Source: JAXDMU01 sp963762435
Lineage (GTDB): Bacteria; Pseudomonadota; Alphaproteobacteria; ATCC43930; CGMCC-115725
Length of the DNA: 64,000 nucleotides
Reading direction: 5' to 3'
NCBI GenBank assembly: GCA_963762435.1
Contig: CAVXLN010000015.1
Coordinates: 434,001-498,000 of the forward strand
Shown: positions 9,123 through 18,176 of the stretch, piece by piece
Numbering within the stretch: the stretch's first letter is position 1
How the letters are laid out: the number at the start of each line of letters is the position of its first letter
Program-made: the position numbers and the translations under genes
The notes under the pieces: model-generated
Told to the model about the DNA's origin: nothing
Seen by the model: the letters and a program-made list of their open reading frames with translations, nothing else
The model's database searches: none

Positions 9123-9776
9123 TCAAGGATCGCTCTGATCGGTGGTCTTCTTATCGAGCAGTGCCAGAAGGCTGTTGAAGCCGTCGCGCTGCAGCACGGC
9201 GCCGAATTCCGAGCGGCGCGTGGCGAGCTCGCTGATGGTGCCGGTCAGGAACACATCGACGACCTGCTGGGATCCTGTGCCATTGTCGCGCATCACGTAA
9301 TTGAGTGCCACCGGCGTGTCCTGCGGGCGGGTGAGCTCGGTCATCACCAGCGTGCCGCCCGGCGAGTCGCGCGTTTTGTCGATGACGAAATTCTCGCCCG
9401 AATAATCGTCGAAGCGGCGCGCATATGTGGCGATGATGAAGCGGCCGAAGGCGTCGGTGATCTGGTTGCGCTGGTCTTGCGTCCAGCCGCTCCAGGGTGC
9501 CCCCACCACGATCCGGGTCATCAGCGGCACATTGAAGGTGTGCTTGATCAGCGGGTCGAGCTGGGCATAGCGGCCGTCATAACCCAGCTTGTCGCCGTTC
9601 TTCATAATGTCGAGCAGCGCCTTGTCGAAGGCGTCGATGACGCCGCGCGCCGCCGCGGCGCTGGCCGGATTCTGGGCGTTCGCCGCGTCGGCCTCGGTGG
9701 GCTGCACCGGCCCGCCGGCCGAAAGCAGGAAAAGGGCGAGCAGGCTCGCCCCTGGCAATCTCACCATTCCAACCAT
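9123..9776 (-). CDS. hpnM: Hopanoid-associated MlaC/Ttg2D-family protein HpnM
   Basis: A 217-residue exported protein with an N-terminal hydrophobic signal and an MlaC (toluene-tolerance Ttg2D) fold. The segments DAFGRFIIATYARRF and GTISELATRRSEF are typical of this family and of the HpnM branch. MlaC proteins carry lipids in the periplasm; HpnM is the version found beside hopanoid genes. It starts 6 bases after the dxs stop, so the two are probably one transcript, and hpnH is 3 kb away. There is no MlaE/MlaF/MlaD set here. It could simply be a general phospholipid carrier; the hopanoid context tips the call. A second in-frame ATG four codons in is a possible start. Confidence 0.7.
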   Translation of the reverse strand: MVGMVRLPGASLLALFLLSAGGPVQPTEADAANAQNPASAAAARGVIDAFDKALLDIMKNGDKLGYDGRYAQLDPLIKHTFNVPLMTRIVVGAPWSGWTQDQRNQITDAFGRFIIATYARRFDDYSGENFVIDKTRDSPGGTLVMTELTRPQDTPVALNYVMRDNGTGSQQVVDVFLTGTISELATRRSEFGAVLQRDGFNSLLALLDKKTTDQSDP

Positions 9777-9782
9777 CAGGAA

Positions 9783-11705
9783 TCAGGCGCGCGCCGGCAG
9801 TGCCAGATCCGACCGCCCGAGGGCGGCGAGTGCCGTCGCTGCAATGTGCCGCGCATTGAGGCCGGCCGTGTCGTATTGCAGGTTCGGCGAATCATGGTCG
9901 ATGAAGCTGTCGGGCAGCACCATCGGCCGGATCTTGAGGCCGGCATCGAGCAGGCCCGCCGTCGCCAGCGCGTGCAGCACATGGCTGCCGAAGCCGCCGA
10001 CCGTGCCTTCCTCGACCGTGATCAGCACCTCGTGGTTCCGGGCGAGCCGGTAGATGAGGTCGAGATCGAGCGGTTTCGCGAACCGGGCGTCGGCGACCGT
10101 GGCGGAAAGGCCGAACCGTTCGAGATCGGCCGCGGCCTTCAAGGATTCCTGGAGCCGCGTGCCGAGGCTGAGGATCGCCACCGTCGAGCCTTCGCGGATG
10201 ATGCGGCCCTTGCCGATCTCGAGCGGCTTGCCCATCTCGGGCATCTCGCAGCCGACACCGTCGCCGCGCGGATAGCGCACCGCCGAAGGCCGGTCGTCGA
10301 TCGCGACCTGTGTCGCCACCATATGGACGAGCTCGGCCTCGTCGCTCGGCGCCATGATCACGAAATTGGGCAGGCAGCCGAGGTAGGCGAGATCGAACGA
10401 GCCCGCATGGGTGGCACCGTCCTGGCCGACCAGGCCCGCGCGGTCGAGATCGAAGCGCACCGGCAGCTTCTGGATCGCGACATCATGGACGACCTGGTCG
10501 TAGCCACGCTGCAGGAAGGTCGAGTAGATCGCACAGAAGGGCTTGATCCCTTCGGTAGCAAGGCCGGCGGCGAAGGTCACCGCGTGCTGCTCGGCGATGC
10601 CGACATCGAAGGTGCGGTCCGGGAAGCGCTTCTGGAACAGGTTGATGCCGGTGCCGCTGGGCATCGCCGCGGTGATGCCGACGATCAACGGGTCCTTCTC
10701 GGCTTCCTTGACCAGGCTTTCGCCGAACACGTTCTGGTAGGAAGGCGCGTTCGATTTCGGCTTGCTCTGGGTGCCGGTGACGACGTCGAACTTGGCCACG
10801 GCGTGGTACTTGTCGCCCGCCGCCTCGGCCGGGGCATAGCCATGGCCCTTCTTGGTGACGACATGGATGAGCACCGGCCCGGGATCCTCGAGATCGCGGA
10901 CATTCTTCAGGACGGGCAGCAGATGGTCGAGATTATGGCCGTCGATCGGGCCGATATAATAGAAGCCCAGCTCTTCGAAGAGCGTGCCGCCGGTAACGAG
11001 GCCGCGCGCATATTCCTCGGCGCGCAGAGCCGCCGTCTTGAGCGAGCGCGGCAGCGCCTTGGCGAGATCGATGGCGCCGTGGCGCAGGCTGATGAAGCTC
11101 TTCGACGACAAGAGGCGCGAGAGATAGGCGCTGAGCGCGCCGACCGGCGGGGCGATCGACATGTCGTTGTCGTTGAGGATGACGACGAGCCGCGTCGCCG
11201 CCATGGCGCCGGCATTGTTCATCGCCTCATACGCCATGCCGGCGCTCATCGAGCCGTCGCCGATGACGGCCACGACATTGTTCTTGCGGCCCTTGAGGTC
11301 GCGTGCCACGGCCATGCCGAGCCCGGCCGAGATCGAGGTCGAGGAATGGGCGGCCCCGAACGGGTCGTACTCGCTCTCGGTGCGGCGCGTGAAGCCGGAC
11401 AGGCCGTTACCTTGCCGGAGCGTGCGGATGCGGTCGCGCCGGCCGGTCAGGATCTTGTGGGGATAGGCTTGGTGGCCGACATCCCAGATCAGCCGATCGT
11501 CGGGCGTGTTAAAGACATGATGCAGCGCCACGGTCAGCTCGACCACGCCCAGTCCGGCGCCGAGATGGCCGCCGGTGAGGGAAACAGCCTCGATCGTCTC
11601 TTGCCGCAACTCATCCGCCAATTGCCGCAAATCGGACTCGGGCAGCTTGCGCAGATCGGCGGGAATCGAGACGCGATCGAGAAGAGGCTTGGGAGAACCG
11701 GTCAC
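9783..11705 (-). CDS. dxs: 1-deoxy-D-xylulose-5-phosphate synthase
   Basis: Joins pyruvate and glyceraldehyde-3-phosphate using thiamine diphosphate, the first step of the MEP isoprenoid pathway. 640 residues, the normal family length. Visible are the HSSTSISAGLGMA segment, the thiamine-binding GDGSMSAGMAYEAMNN motif, the catalytic-region DRAGLVGQDGATHAG and the transketolase-like C-terminal domain. The start is the GTG at 11705, with GGAG 5 bases upstream; a longer frame to 11774 adds residues unlike any Dxs N-terminus. It precedes hpnM and is divergent from ispH and hpnH, linking precursor supply to hopanoid synthesis. Confidence 0.96.
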   Translation of the reverse strand: MTGSPKPLLDRVSIPADLRKLPESDLRQLADELRQETIEAVSLTGGHLGAGLGVVELTVALHHVFNTPDDRLIWDVGHQAYPHKILTGRRDRIRTLRQGNGLSGFTRRTESEYDPFGAAHSSTSISAGLGMAVARDLKGRKNNVVAVIGDGSMSAGMAYEAMNNAGAMAATRLVVILNDNDMSIAPPVGALSAYLSRLLSSKSFISLRHGAIDLAKALPRSLKTAALRAEEYARGLVTGGTLFEELGFYYIGPIDGHNLDHLLPVLKNVRDLEDPGPVLIHVVTKKGHGYAPAEAAGDKYHAVAKFDVVTGTQSKPKSNAPSYQNVFGESLVKEAEKDPLIVGITAAMPSGTGINLFQKRFPDRTFDVGIAEQHAVTFAAGLATEGIKPFCAIYSTFLQRGYDQVVHDVAIQKLPVRFDLDRAGLVGQDGATHAGSFDLAYLGCLPNFVIMAPSDEAELVHMVATQVAIDDRPSAVRYPRGDGVGCEMPEMGKPLEIGKGRIIREGSTVAILSLGTRLQESLKAAADLERFGLSATVADARFAKPLDLDLIYRLARNHEVLITVEEGTVGGFGSHVLHALATAGLLDAGLKIRPMVLPDSFIDHDSPNLQYDTAGLNARHIAATALAALGRSDLALPARA

Positions 11706-11997
11706 ATTAACTCCTTGGACCAAGGGCCACGGGTTCGGAGAACCGCAGCAGGCCGGCTGGTGCTTAAACGGCAAACTTACCCGCTAGATATGGTCGCGAG
11801 CAATAAATTCGTCGCAAATCTCCATTCGCGATCAGGCATCGAATCGATGCCAAAGGCTTATCAGATCGGCAAATAGGTTCTTTCCGCCTTGCAGCCAAGG
11901 CTGAGGTCGCTTATTTGCGGGCTTGCTGTGGAGATGCTAGGGTCCCCGGTCAATCGCGGTCGACTCGCGGCATCGGTATTAGGAACAGGCAAGCCCT

Positions 11998-12939
11998 ATG
12001 AAAGTGATTTTGGCCAAGCCGCGCGGCTTTTGTGCCGGTGTCGAGCGGGCGATCGAGATCGTCGAGCGTGCCTTGGAGAAGTTTGGCGCGCCGGTCTATG
12101 TCCGCCACGAGATCGTGCATAACCGCCATGTCGTGGATGGGTTGCGGGCCAAGGGCGCGCGCTTCGTCGACGAGCTCGACGAGATCCCGCCGGGCGGCAT
12201 CACGGTGTTCAGCGCCCATGGCGTGTCGCAGAAGGTCGAGGATGGCGCGAAACTGCGCGATCTGCCGGTCATCGACGCGACCTGCCCGCTGGTCTCGAAG
12301 GTGCATCACGAGGCGCAGCGCTACGCCGACACCGACCGCGACATCGTGCTGATCGGCCATGACGGCCATCCCGAGGTCGAGGGCACGATGGGCCGCATCA
12401 ACGGCAAGGTCCATCTGGTGGCGACGCCGGAGGATGTGGCCGCCCTCGATGTGCGCGACCCGACCAAGCTCGCCTTCGTCACCCAGACGACGCTCTCGGT
12501 CGATGATACGCGCAGCGTGATCGAGGCCTTGCGCAAGCGCTTCCCGGCGATCGTCGGGCCCGACACCAAGGATATCTGCTATGCGACGCAGAATCGGCAG
12601 CGCGCCGTGCGCGAGCTTGCCAGGCTCGTCGATGTGATCCTGGTCGTGGGGGCCGAGAACAGCTCCAACTCCAATCGGCTCCGGGAACTCGGCGCCGAGA
12701 TGGGGGTTCGCTCATACCTGATCGCCGATGCCTCGGTGCTCGATCCTGCCTGGCTCGCCGGTGCCGACGCCGTCGGCGTCACGGCGGGGGCCTCGGCGCC
12801 CGAGCATCTGGTGCAGGAGCTGGTCGATCGCCTGCGCGATCTCGGTGCCACCGCGGTCGAGATCCTGCCCGGCGTCGAAGAGAATGTCCGGTTCAAGATG
12901 CCGCCCGAGCTCGCCGACACGGCAGACGCGACCGCCTAA
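11998..12939 (+). CDS. ispH: 4-hydroxy-3-methylbut-2-enyl diphosphate reductase
   Basis: The last step of the MEP pathway: a [4Fe-4S] enzyme that makes isopentenyl and dimethylallyl diphosphate. 313 residues, full length. The three cluster cysteines are visible in GFCAGVERAIE, DATCPLVSKVH and DICYATQNRQ. The conserved HEIVHN, AHGVS, GHDGHPEVEGTMG and NSSNSNRL segments are present. It is divergent from dxs across a 292-base gap and is followed by hpnH 69 bases downstream. The ATG has a weak AGGAACAGG site upstream. Confidence 0.96.
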   Translation: MKVILAKPRGFCAGVERAIEIVERALEKFGAPVYVRHEIVHNRHVVDGLRAKGARFVDELDEIPPGGITVFSAHGVSQKVEDGAKLRDLPVIDATCPLVSKVHHEAQRYADTDRDIVLIGHDGHPEVEGTMGRINGKVHLVATPEDVAALDVRDPTKLAFVTQTTLSVDDTRSVIEALRKRFPAIVGPDTKDICYATQNRQRAVRELARLVDVILVVGAENSSNSNRLRELGAEMGVRSYLIADASVLDPAWLAGADAVGVTAGASAPEHLVQELVDRLRDLGATAVEILPGVEENVRFKMPPELADTADATA

Positions 12940-12970
12940 CGCCGCGTTCCAACCGTTTCTACCGTCACTC

Positions 12971-12988
12971 GGCCGCCTTCGGGCGGCC
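12971..12988 (+). terminator. GC hairpin between ispH and hpnH
   Basis: GGCCGCC pairs with GGCGGCC around a TTCG tetraloop, a very stable RNA hairpin. No run of T follows, so it may be a weak terminator or a processing or stability element between two cotranscribed genes rather than a full stop. Confidence 0.45.
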
Positions 12989-13008
12989 TCACTCATTGAG
13001 GTCCTATC

Positions 13009-14154
13009 GTGGCTGTTTCACTGCTGCAGAGCGTGAAGGTCGGCGCCTATATCGTCCGACAGCATCTTTCAGGCCGGAAGCGCTATCCGCTGGTCCTGAT
13101 GCTGGAACCGCTCTTCCGCTGCAATCTCGCCTGCGCCGGCTGCGGCAAGATCGATTATCCCGAGGAGATCCTGAACCAACGCCTGTCGGTGAAGGAATGC
13201 CTCGAGGCGGTCGATGAATGCGGGGCACCCGTGGTCTCGATCGCCGGCGGCGAGCCCTTGCTGCATAAGGAGCTGCATCAGGTCGTCGAAGGCATCATCG
13301 CGCGCAAGAAGTTCGTCTATCTTTGCACCAACGCGCTGCTGCTCGAGAAGAAGCTCCATCTCTACAAGCCCAGCCCCTATTTCCAATGGTCGGTCCATCT
13401 GGATGGCGACCAGGAAGATCACGACCGCTCAGTCTGCCAGGACGGCGTCTATGTCCGGGCGGTCGAGGCGATCAAGAAGGCCAAGGCGGCCGGCTTCCGC
13501 GTCAGCATCAACACGACGCTGTTCTCGAACGCCGAGCCGGAGCGGGTGGCGGGCTTCTTCGACGATATGAAGAAGCTCGGCATCGACGGCGTCATGGTCT
13601 CGCCGGGCTATGCCTATGAGCGCGCACCGGATCAGGAGCATTTCCTCAATCGCCAGAAGACGAAGCAGCTCTTCCGCGACATCTTCCGCCGCGGCAAGGG
13701 GCGGGGCTGGGGCTTCAACCAGTCGCCCCTCTTCCTTGATTTCCTGGCCGGCAACCAGACTTACCACTGCACGCCCTGGGGTAACCCGACGCGCACCTAT
13801 TTCGGCTGGCAGCGGCCTTGCTACCTGCTGGGCGAAGGCTATGCCAAGAGCTTCAAGGAGCTGATGGAGACGACCGACTGGGACCGCTACGGCACCGGCA
13901 ATTACGAGAAATGCGCCGATTGCATGGTCCATTCGGGCTTCGAGGCGACCGCGGTCGAGGATGCGGTGAAGCATCCGCTGAAGGCGCTCGTGACGGCACT
14001 CAAGGGACCGACGGTCGATGGCCCGATGGCGCCCGAGATCCCGCTCGACCGGCAACGTCCGGCCGAATACGTCTTCTCGCGCCATGTCCAGGACGCGATC
14101 ACCAAGCTCGCGCATAAGCCGAAGGAAACGGTGCCGGCGGCAGCGGCGGAGTAA
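13009..14154 (+). CDS. hpnH: Hopanoid biosynthesis radical SAM protein HpnH
   Basis: Adds a 5'-deoxyadenosyl group to diploptene (hopene) to give adenosylhopane, the first step of extended hopanoid synthesis. 381 residues with the radical-SAM cluster motif CNLACAGC (C-x3-C-x2-C) near residue 38, the GGEPLLH SAM-binding segment and a C-terminal Cys-rich part (YHCTPWG, YEKCADC) typical of HpnH. The start is a GTG with AGG six bases upstream; the next residues AVSLLQSVKVG match the family start. It follows ispH and is apart from the main hpn operon at 26.7-33.5 kb. Confidence 0.95.
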   Translation: MAVSLLQSVKVGAYIVRQHLSGRKRYPLVLMLEPLFRCNLACAGCGKIDYPEEILNQRLSVKECLEAVDECGAPVVSIAGGEPLLHKELHQVVEGIIARKKFVYLCTNALLLEKKLHLYKPSPYFQWSVHLDGDQEDHDRSVCQDGVYVRAVEAIKKAKAAGFRVSINTTLFSNAEPERVAGFFDDMKKLGIDGVMVSPGYAYERAPDQEHFLNRQKTKQLFRDIFRRGKGRGWGFNQSPLFLDFLAGNQTYHCTPWGNPTRTYFGWQRPCYLLGEGYAKSFKELMETTDWDRYGTGNYEKCADCMVHSGFEATAVEDAVKHPLKALVTALKGPTVDGPMAPEIPLDRQRPAEYVFSRHVQDAITKLAHKPKETVPAAAAE

Positions 14155-14215
14155 AGAAAAGTCCTTCTCCGCCTGCAGGAGCGAAACTGCGACACAACGG
14201 TTTATGCTCATTGTT

Positions 14216-14328
14216 CGTCATGGCCGGGCTTGTCCCGGCCATCCACGTCGGGCGGCCGCCTCGTGTCTCTAAGGTAAAGCTGTGCTGCGGCACGACGTGG
14301 ATCCCCGGGACAAAGCCCGGGGATGACG
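14216..14328. repeat. Two-armed palindromic repeat, copy 2 of 3
   Basis: It carries the same left arm (CGTCATGGCCGGGC to ATCCACGTC) and right arm (GACGTGGATCCCC to GGGGATGACG) as 8957-9067, separated by about 45 different bases. It lies between the convergent ends of hpnH and the TPR-sulfotransferase gene, a position where it could stop transcription from both sides. Confidence 0.9.
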
Positions 14329-14359
14329 AAGAAGAAAATGTCGAGAGTCGGAGAGGGCT

Positions 14360-16438
14360 TCAGCCCAAAGCCTCGATCAGCTCCCCCAAAAACCGCCGGT
14401 ACGGCTGCGCGCGGCCGACGGCGTTGCGGTAGAGCGGCTGGCGCACCTGGTTGACGCTGGCCGAGCTAACGGTCCGGCGCGTCTCGTGGAATTTGAGGCA
14501 GGCCGGATCCCAGCCCAGCCCGCAGAAATCGAGGAGACGCCGCGTCTCGCCTTCGAGATCGTCCACGACCCGCTCATAGTCGATCTCGCAGAGGGTGCCA
14601 GGCGGCAGGACCGTGCGCCAATGCGCCATCAGCCTTTCATAGCGCCGGTAATAGCGGCCGAGCTCGGCCTGGTCGTAGGAGAAATCGAGCTCGCCCGAGA
14701 ACAGCTTGGTGTAGCAGGAGAGGCAGGTATCGAGCGGGTCGCGCCGGCAATGGATGATCCGGGCGTTGGGCAGGATCAGCCGGATGAGGCCGAGATAGAG
14801 GAAATTGGTCGGCATCTTGTCGACGATGCGGTCGGCGGGCGGCACCAGTGCTGCGAGATCGGCGAGATAATGCTCGCCGATCTGGGCCAGGCGCTCGGGC
14901 GCCAGCGTCTCGAGGAAGGCTGGGTAGGAGTCCGGCCTGCCCTCGCGGGCCGCGTTGTGGCGGGCGAGGTCGCGCATCAGATTGGGCTCGCCGGCGCCCT
15001 CGATCTGGGGATGCGAGGCCAGGATCTGCTCGATCAGCGTCGTGCCTGACCGCGGCATGCCGACGATGAAGACCGGCTGGTCGGATCCAGCACCATGGCC
15101 GGCCAGCCGCTCGAGGAGGTCCGCCGAGCAGACCCGCATGATCGAGCGGGTGAAGCTTTCGGTCCAATCCTCCTCATACTCGACCCAGTCCCGCTTCATC
15201 CGGTTTCCGGCCGCGAAATGGGCGAAGGCCTGGTCGCCGTCGGCATGGTCGAGATAGGCCTTGCCGAGCGCGAAATGCAGCGTCAGCCGATCGCGGTGGG
15301 ATTCGGTCCGCGCGAGCAGCCGCTCCAGGGCGCCCAGCTCGGGATCGCCGGCCGCGAAACGCTTGATGTCGGACTTGCCGTACCAGGCATCGACGAGATC
15401 GGGCTCGATGGCGAGCGCCTCATCGAACGCGCTGAGCGCCGCCTGCGGATGCCCCAGCTCCATCAGCAGCACGGCCCGGTTTGAATGGATGGCGCTCGCG
15501 GGCGGCGGGATGGCGATCCCGGCCTCGAAGGCCGCCATCGCCTCCTCATGCCGGCCCAGCTCGCGCAGCAACAGGCCCATGATGTTGTAGGCGTTGCCGG
15601 CATCGACATTCTTCGCGATCTGCTCGCCGCACAGCGCCAGCCCTTCGGCGAAGCGCCGGAGCTTCAACAGCAAGCCGGCCTGGCGCTGGATGACCATCGA
15701 ATGATCGGGCCAATGGGTCCGCGCCGCGATCAGCCAGTCGAGCGATTCGGCATAGCGCTTCAGCTCATGCTCGATCTCGGCCGCGACCAGGTAGGCGTTG
15801 AGCTGCGGCGGCCCGAGGGCGATGGCGCTTTTGGCGCTCTCCAGCGCCTCCTGATACCGGCCAAGGCGAGCCAGTGCGGAGGCGAGATTGGCGTGCAGGC
15901 TGGCATTCTCCGGATCCTGGGCGAGCGCCTGCGTATAGGCCAAGCGCGCGGCGTCGATCCGGCCCAGCTGCTGCAGGACCACGCCCAGATTATTGTGCCC
16001 GCCTGAAAAGCCCGGCTGCAACGCCACGACCTGCTCGAAGGCGGCGAGCGCGCCATGGAGCCCGCCGCGCTCGATCAGGATGCGGCCGAGCGTGTCCCAG
16101 CCGAGCACCAGGCCGGGATCGAGCGCCACGGCGCGGCGGGCACTCGCCTCCGCCGCCTCGGCCCGCCCGGCATGGCGATAGAGCTCGGCCAGATTGCGGT
16201 GATGCATTGGAAAGGCCCGATCGGCGGCGCAGGCGCGCTCGAGCAGGGGCAGCGCCGCCTCGGTCTCGCCGCGCCCGTCGGCGATGAGGGCGGCCAGATG
16301 CAGCGCTTCGGCATCGTCGGGCGACTCGGCCAGCAGCGGCCGCAGGAGTGCCTCGGCCGCCGCGAAATCGCGTGCCAGACGCCGCTTCTCAGCCTCGGCC
16401 AAGGCTTCATTCCGTGTTAGATCGACCGTCGCCTGCAT
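14360..16438 (-). CDS. TPR-repeat protein with C-terminal sulfotransferase domain
   Basis: 692 residues in two parts. Residues about 15-400 are consecutive tetratricopeptide repeats: recurring A-x2-L(A)-x(G/N)-x2-(L/Y) and P motifs such as PGFSGGHNNLGVVL and PENASLHANLASAL. From about 450 a sulfotransferase domain begins with the PAPS-binding loop GMPRSGTTLIEQIL and continues with the 3'-phosphate-binding part (IIHCRRDPLDTCLS). The protein would transfer a sulfuryl group from PAPS to an unknown acceptor chosen by the TPR arm. No PAPS synthesis genes are beside it and no signal peptide is seen. It is a single-gene unit ending beside repeat copy 2. Confidence 0.85.
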   Translation of the reverse strand: MQATVDLTRNEALAEAEKRRLARDFAAAEALLRPLLAESPDDAEALHLAALIADGRGETEAALPLLERACAADRAFPMHHRNLAELYRHAGRAEAAEASARRAVALDPGLVLGWDTLGRILIERGGLHGALAAFEQVVALQPGFSGGHNNLGVVLQQLGRIDAARLAYTQALAQDPENASLHANLASALARLGRYQEALESAKSAIALGPPQLNAYLVAAEIEHELKRYAESLDWLIAARTHWPDHSMVIQRQAGLLLKLRRFAEGLALCGEQIAKNVDAGNAYNIMGLLLRELGRHEEAMAAFEAGIAIPPPASAIHSNRAVLLMELGHPQAALSAFDEALAIEPDLVDAWYGKSDIKRFAAGDPELGALERLLARTESHRDRLTLHFALGKAYLDHADGDQAFAHFAAGNRMKRDWVEYEEDWTESFTRSIMRVCSADLLERLAGHGAGSDQPVFIVGMPRSGTTLIEQILASHPQIEGAGEPNLMRDLARHNAAREGRPDSYPAFLETLAPERLAQIGEHYLADLAALVPPADRIVDKMPTNFLYLGLIRLILPNARIIHCRRDPLDTCLSCYTKLFSGELDFSYDQAELGRYYRRYERLMAHWRTVLPPGTLCEIDYERVVDDLEGETRRLLDFCGLGWDPACLKFHETRRTVSSASVNQVRQPLYRNAVGRAQPYRRFLGELIEALG

Positions 16439-16693
16439 GACTCGACCGAGATGACCAAAGTATCTAAATTTAGATGAACCGCATCATTACTGCCGTTCGT
16501 TCAAAAATACTGTAAGGATCAATAGTAAATGAATCATCGCCGCGAATGTTTCCTGTTGTTTCATTTTGTTTCGATCGGATTCGGGAGGTAAGCGACGGCA
16601 GGGTCGGCCGATGTTATAAAAGCTTCACGAAACCGCCTCAGTGCGGCAATTTCTCGCGTGCAGACGAAACGCGACGAAGCGGGGGAGAGCGCG

Positions 16694-18016
16694 ATGCGAT
16701 TCGGGGGAACCTTGCTGGCCGGCGCCATGCTGGCGGCCTTTTCGATGCCGGCCGATGCGGCACCCGTGCAGATCGAATTCTGGTACGGCATGACCCAGCC
16801 CTTGGGCGGCATGCTCGAGAAGATCGCGGCCGATTTCAACGCGTCGCAAAGCCAGTATCAGATCAACGCCACGTTCAAGGGCGCCTATCCCGAGGTCATG
16901 ACTGCCACGATCGCGGCCTTCCGCGCCGGCGGCGCGCCCGCGATCGTGCAGATGTTCGAGGTCGGCACGGCGACCATGATGGCGGCCAAAGGGGCCGTGA
17001 AGCCGGTCTACGAGCTGATGCAGGAAGCCGGGCTGCCCTTCGACCCCAACGCCTATGTGCCCTCGGTGCGCGGATATTATTCGACGCCGGACGGCAAGCT
17101 GCTGTCGATGCCGTTCAACAGCTCGACCACGATCACCTTCTACAACAAGGATGCCTTCGCCAAGGCCGGGCTCGATCCCGAGCATCCGCCGCTGACCTGG
17201 CCCGAGACGATCGAGGCGGCGAAGAAGCTGAAGGCGGCCGGCATTGCCTGTCCGCTCACCTCGGCCTGGCCGACCTGGGTGCATCTGGAAAATTTCAGCG
17301 CCATCCACAATCTGCCGCTGGCGACCGAGATGGACGGCATGGGCGGGCTCGATACCGAGCTCAAATTCAACAGCCCGGCGCATGTAAAGCATATCCAGAA
17401 TCTGATCGATATGCAGAAGGACGGGCTCTACCGCTATGGCGGGCGCGACAATGCGGGCGACGCGCTGTTCGCGTCGGGCGAATGCGCCATCATCCATGAC
17501 AGCTCGGGCCTGCGCGGGCGGCTCGTCAAGGAAGCCACATTCAAATGGGGCACGGCACCGCTGCCCTATTGGCCCGACATCATCAAGGAGCCGAAGAATT
17601 CGATCCTGGGCGGCGCCACTTTCTGGGTGCTCAAATCGCCGAAGCGGAGTTCTGAGGATTACAAGGGCGTGGCCGCCTTCTTCGATTATATCAGCAAGCC
17701 CGAGGTGGTGGCGAAATGGGCCGAGGATACCGGCTATATCCCGGTCACGACGGCCGGCTACGAACTCGTCAGGAAGAGCGGCTACTACGATCAGAATCCC
17801 GGTGCCGACGTGGCCTATCTGCAGATGACCCGGACCGAGCCGACCGAGAACTCCAAGGGGCTGCGCCTCGGCAACATGCTCGAGATCCGCAACATCATGC
17901 AGGAGGAGCTGGAGAAAGCCTTCCAGGGCCAGCAGGACGCGCAAGCCGCGCTCGATCACGCGGTCGAGCGCGGCAATGTCGTGCTGCGCAATTTCGAGCG
18001 CGCGAACAAGTCGTGA
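16694..18016 (+). CDS. ugpB: sn-glycerol-3-phosphate ABC transporter, substrate-binding protein UgpB
   Basis: The periplasmic binding protein of the Ugp importer for glycerol-3-phosphate and glycerophosphodiesters. 440 residues with a Sec signal peptide (RFGG, a Leu/Ala core, cleavage after DAA) and a family 1 solute-binding fold. IEFWYGMTQPLGG, FKGAYPEVM and a C-terminal helix ending FERANKS are typical. The ATG at 16694 is chosen: GGGGGAGAG sits just upstream and the signal peptide begins there, while an earlier start at 16658 adds a hydrophilic stretch before it. It is first in a ugpBAEC operon, with a palindromic repeat between it and ugpA. Confidence 0.93.
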   Translation: MRFGGTLLAGAMLAAFSMPADAAPVQIEFWYGMTQPLGGMLEKIAADFNASQSQYQINATFKGAYPEVMTATIAAFRAGGAPAIVQMFEVGTATMMAAKGAVKPVYELMQEAGLPFDPNAYVPSVRGYYSTPDGKLLSMPFNSSTTITFYNKDAFAKAGLDPEHPPLTWPETIEAAKKLKAAGIACPLTSAWPTWVHLENFSAIHNLPLATEMDGMGGLDTELKFNSPAHVKHIQNLIDMQKDGLYRYGGRDNAGDALFASGECAIIHDSSGLRGRLVKEATFKWGTAPLPYWPDIIKEPKNSILGGATFWVLKSPKRSSEDYKGVAAFFDYISKPEVVAKWAEDTGYIPVTTAGYELVRKSGYYDQNPGADVAYLQMTRTEPTENSKGLRLGNMLEIRNIMQEELEKAFQGQQDAQAALDHAVERGNVVLRNFERANKS

Positions 18017-18028
18017 GATTTGCCCCAT

Positions 18029-18166
18029 CGTCATGGCCGGGCTTGTCCCGGCCATCCACGTCGGCGATCGTCACTGAAGCTCGCAATTCATATGACGGCC
18101 CTTTGGCGTGCCGGGATCAGCGGCGGCTGCCCGACGTGGATCCCCGGGACAAGCCCGGGGATGACG
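18029..18166. repeat. Two-armed palindromic repeat, copy 3 of 3, inside the ugp operon
   Basis: It has the same arms as the copies at 8957 and 14216 but a longer, different spacer of about 70 bases. It lies between ugpB and ugpA, where a folded RNA could raise ugpB message over the downstream permease genes, as REP elements do in other binding-protein operons. That role is inference. Confidence 0.9.
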
Positions 18167-18176
18167 GAAAACTCTG

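Noticed and set aside
9108..11876. A 922-codon open frame on the plus strand opposite hpnM and dxs
   Set aside because: It is the same kind of antisense shadow; the minus-strand Dxs motifs are unambiguous.
8957..18166. Possible CRISPR array or attachment sites from the repeated CGTCATGGCC units
   Set aside because: The copies are kilobases apart, each is palindromic with two arms, and there is no regular repeat-spacer pattern or cas gene. They fit REP-like elements.
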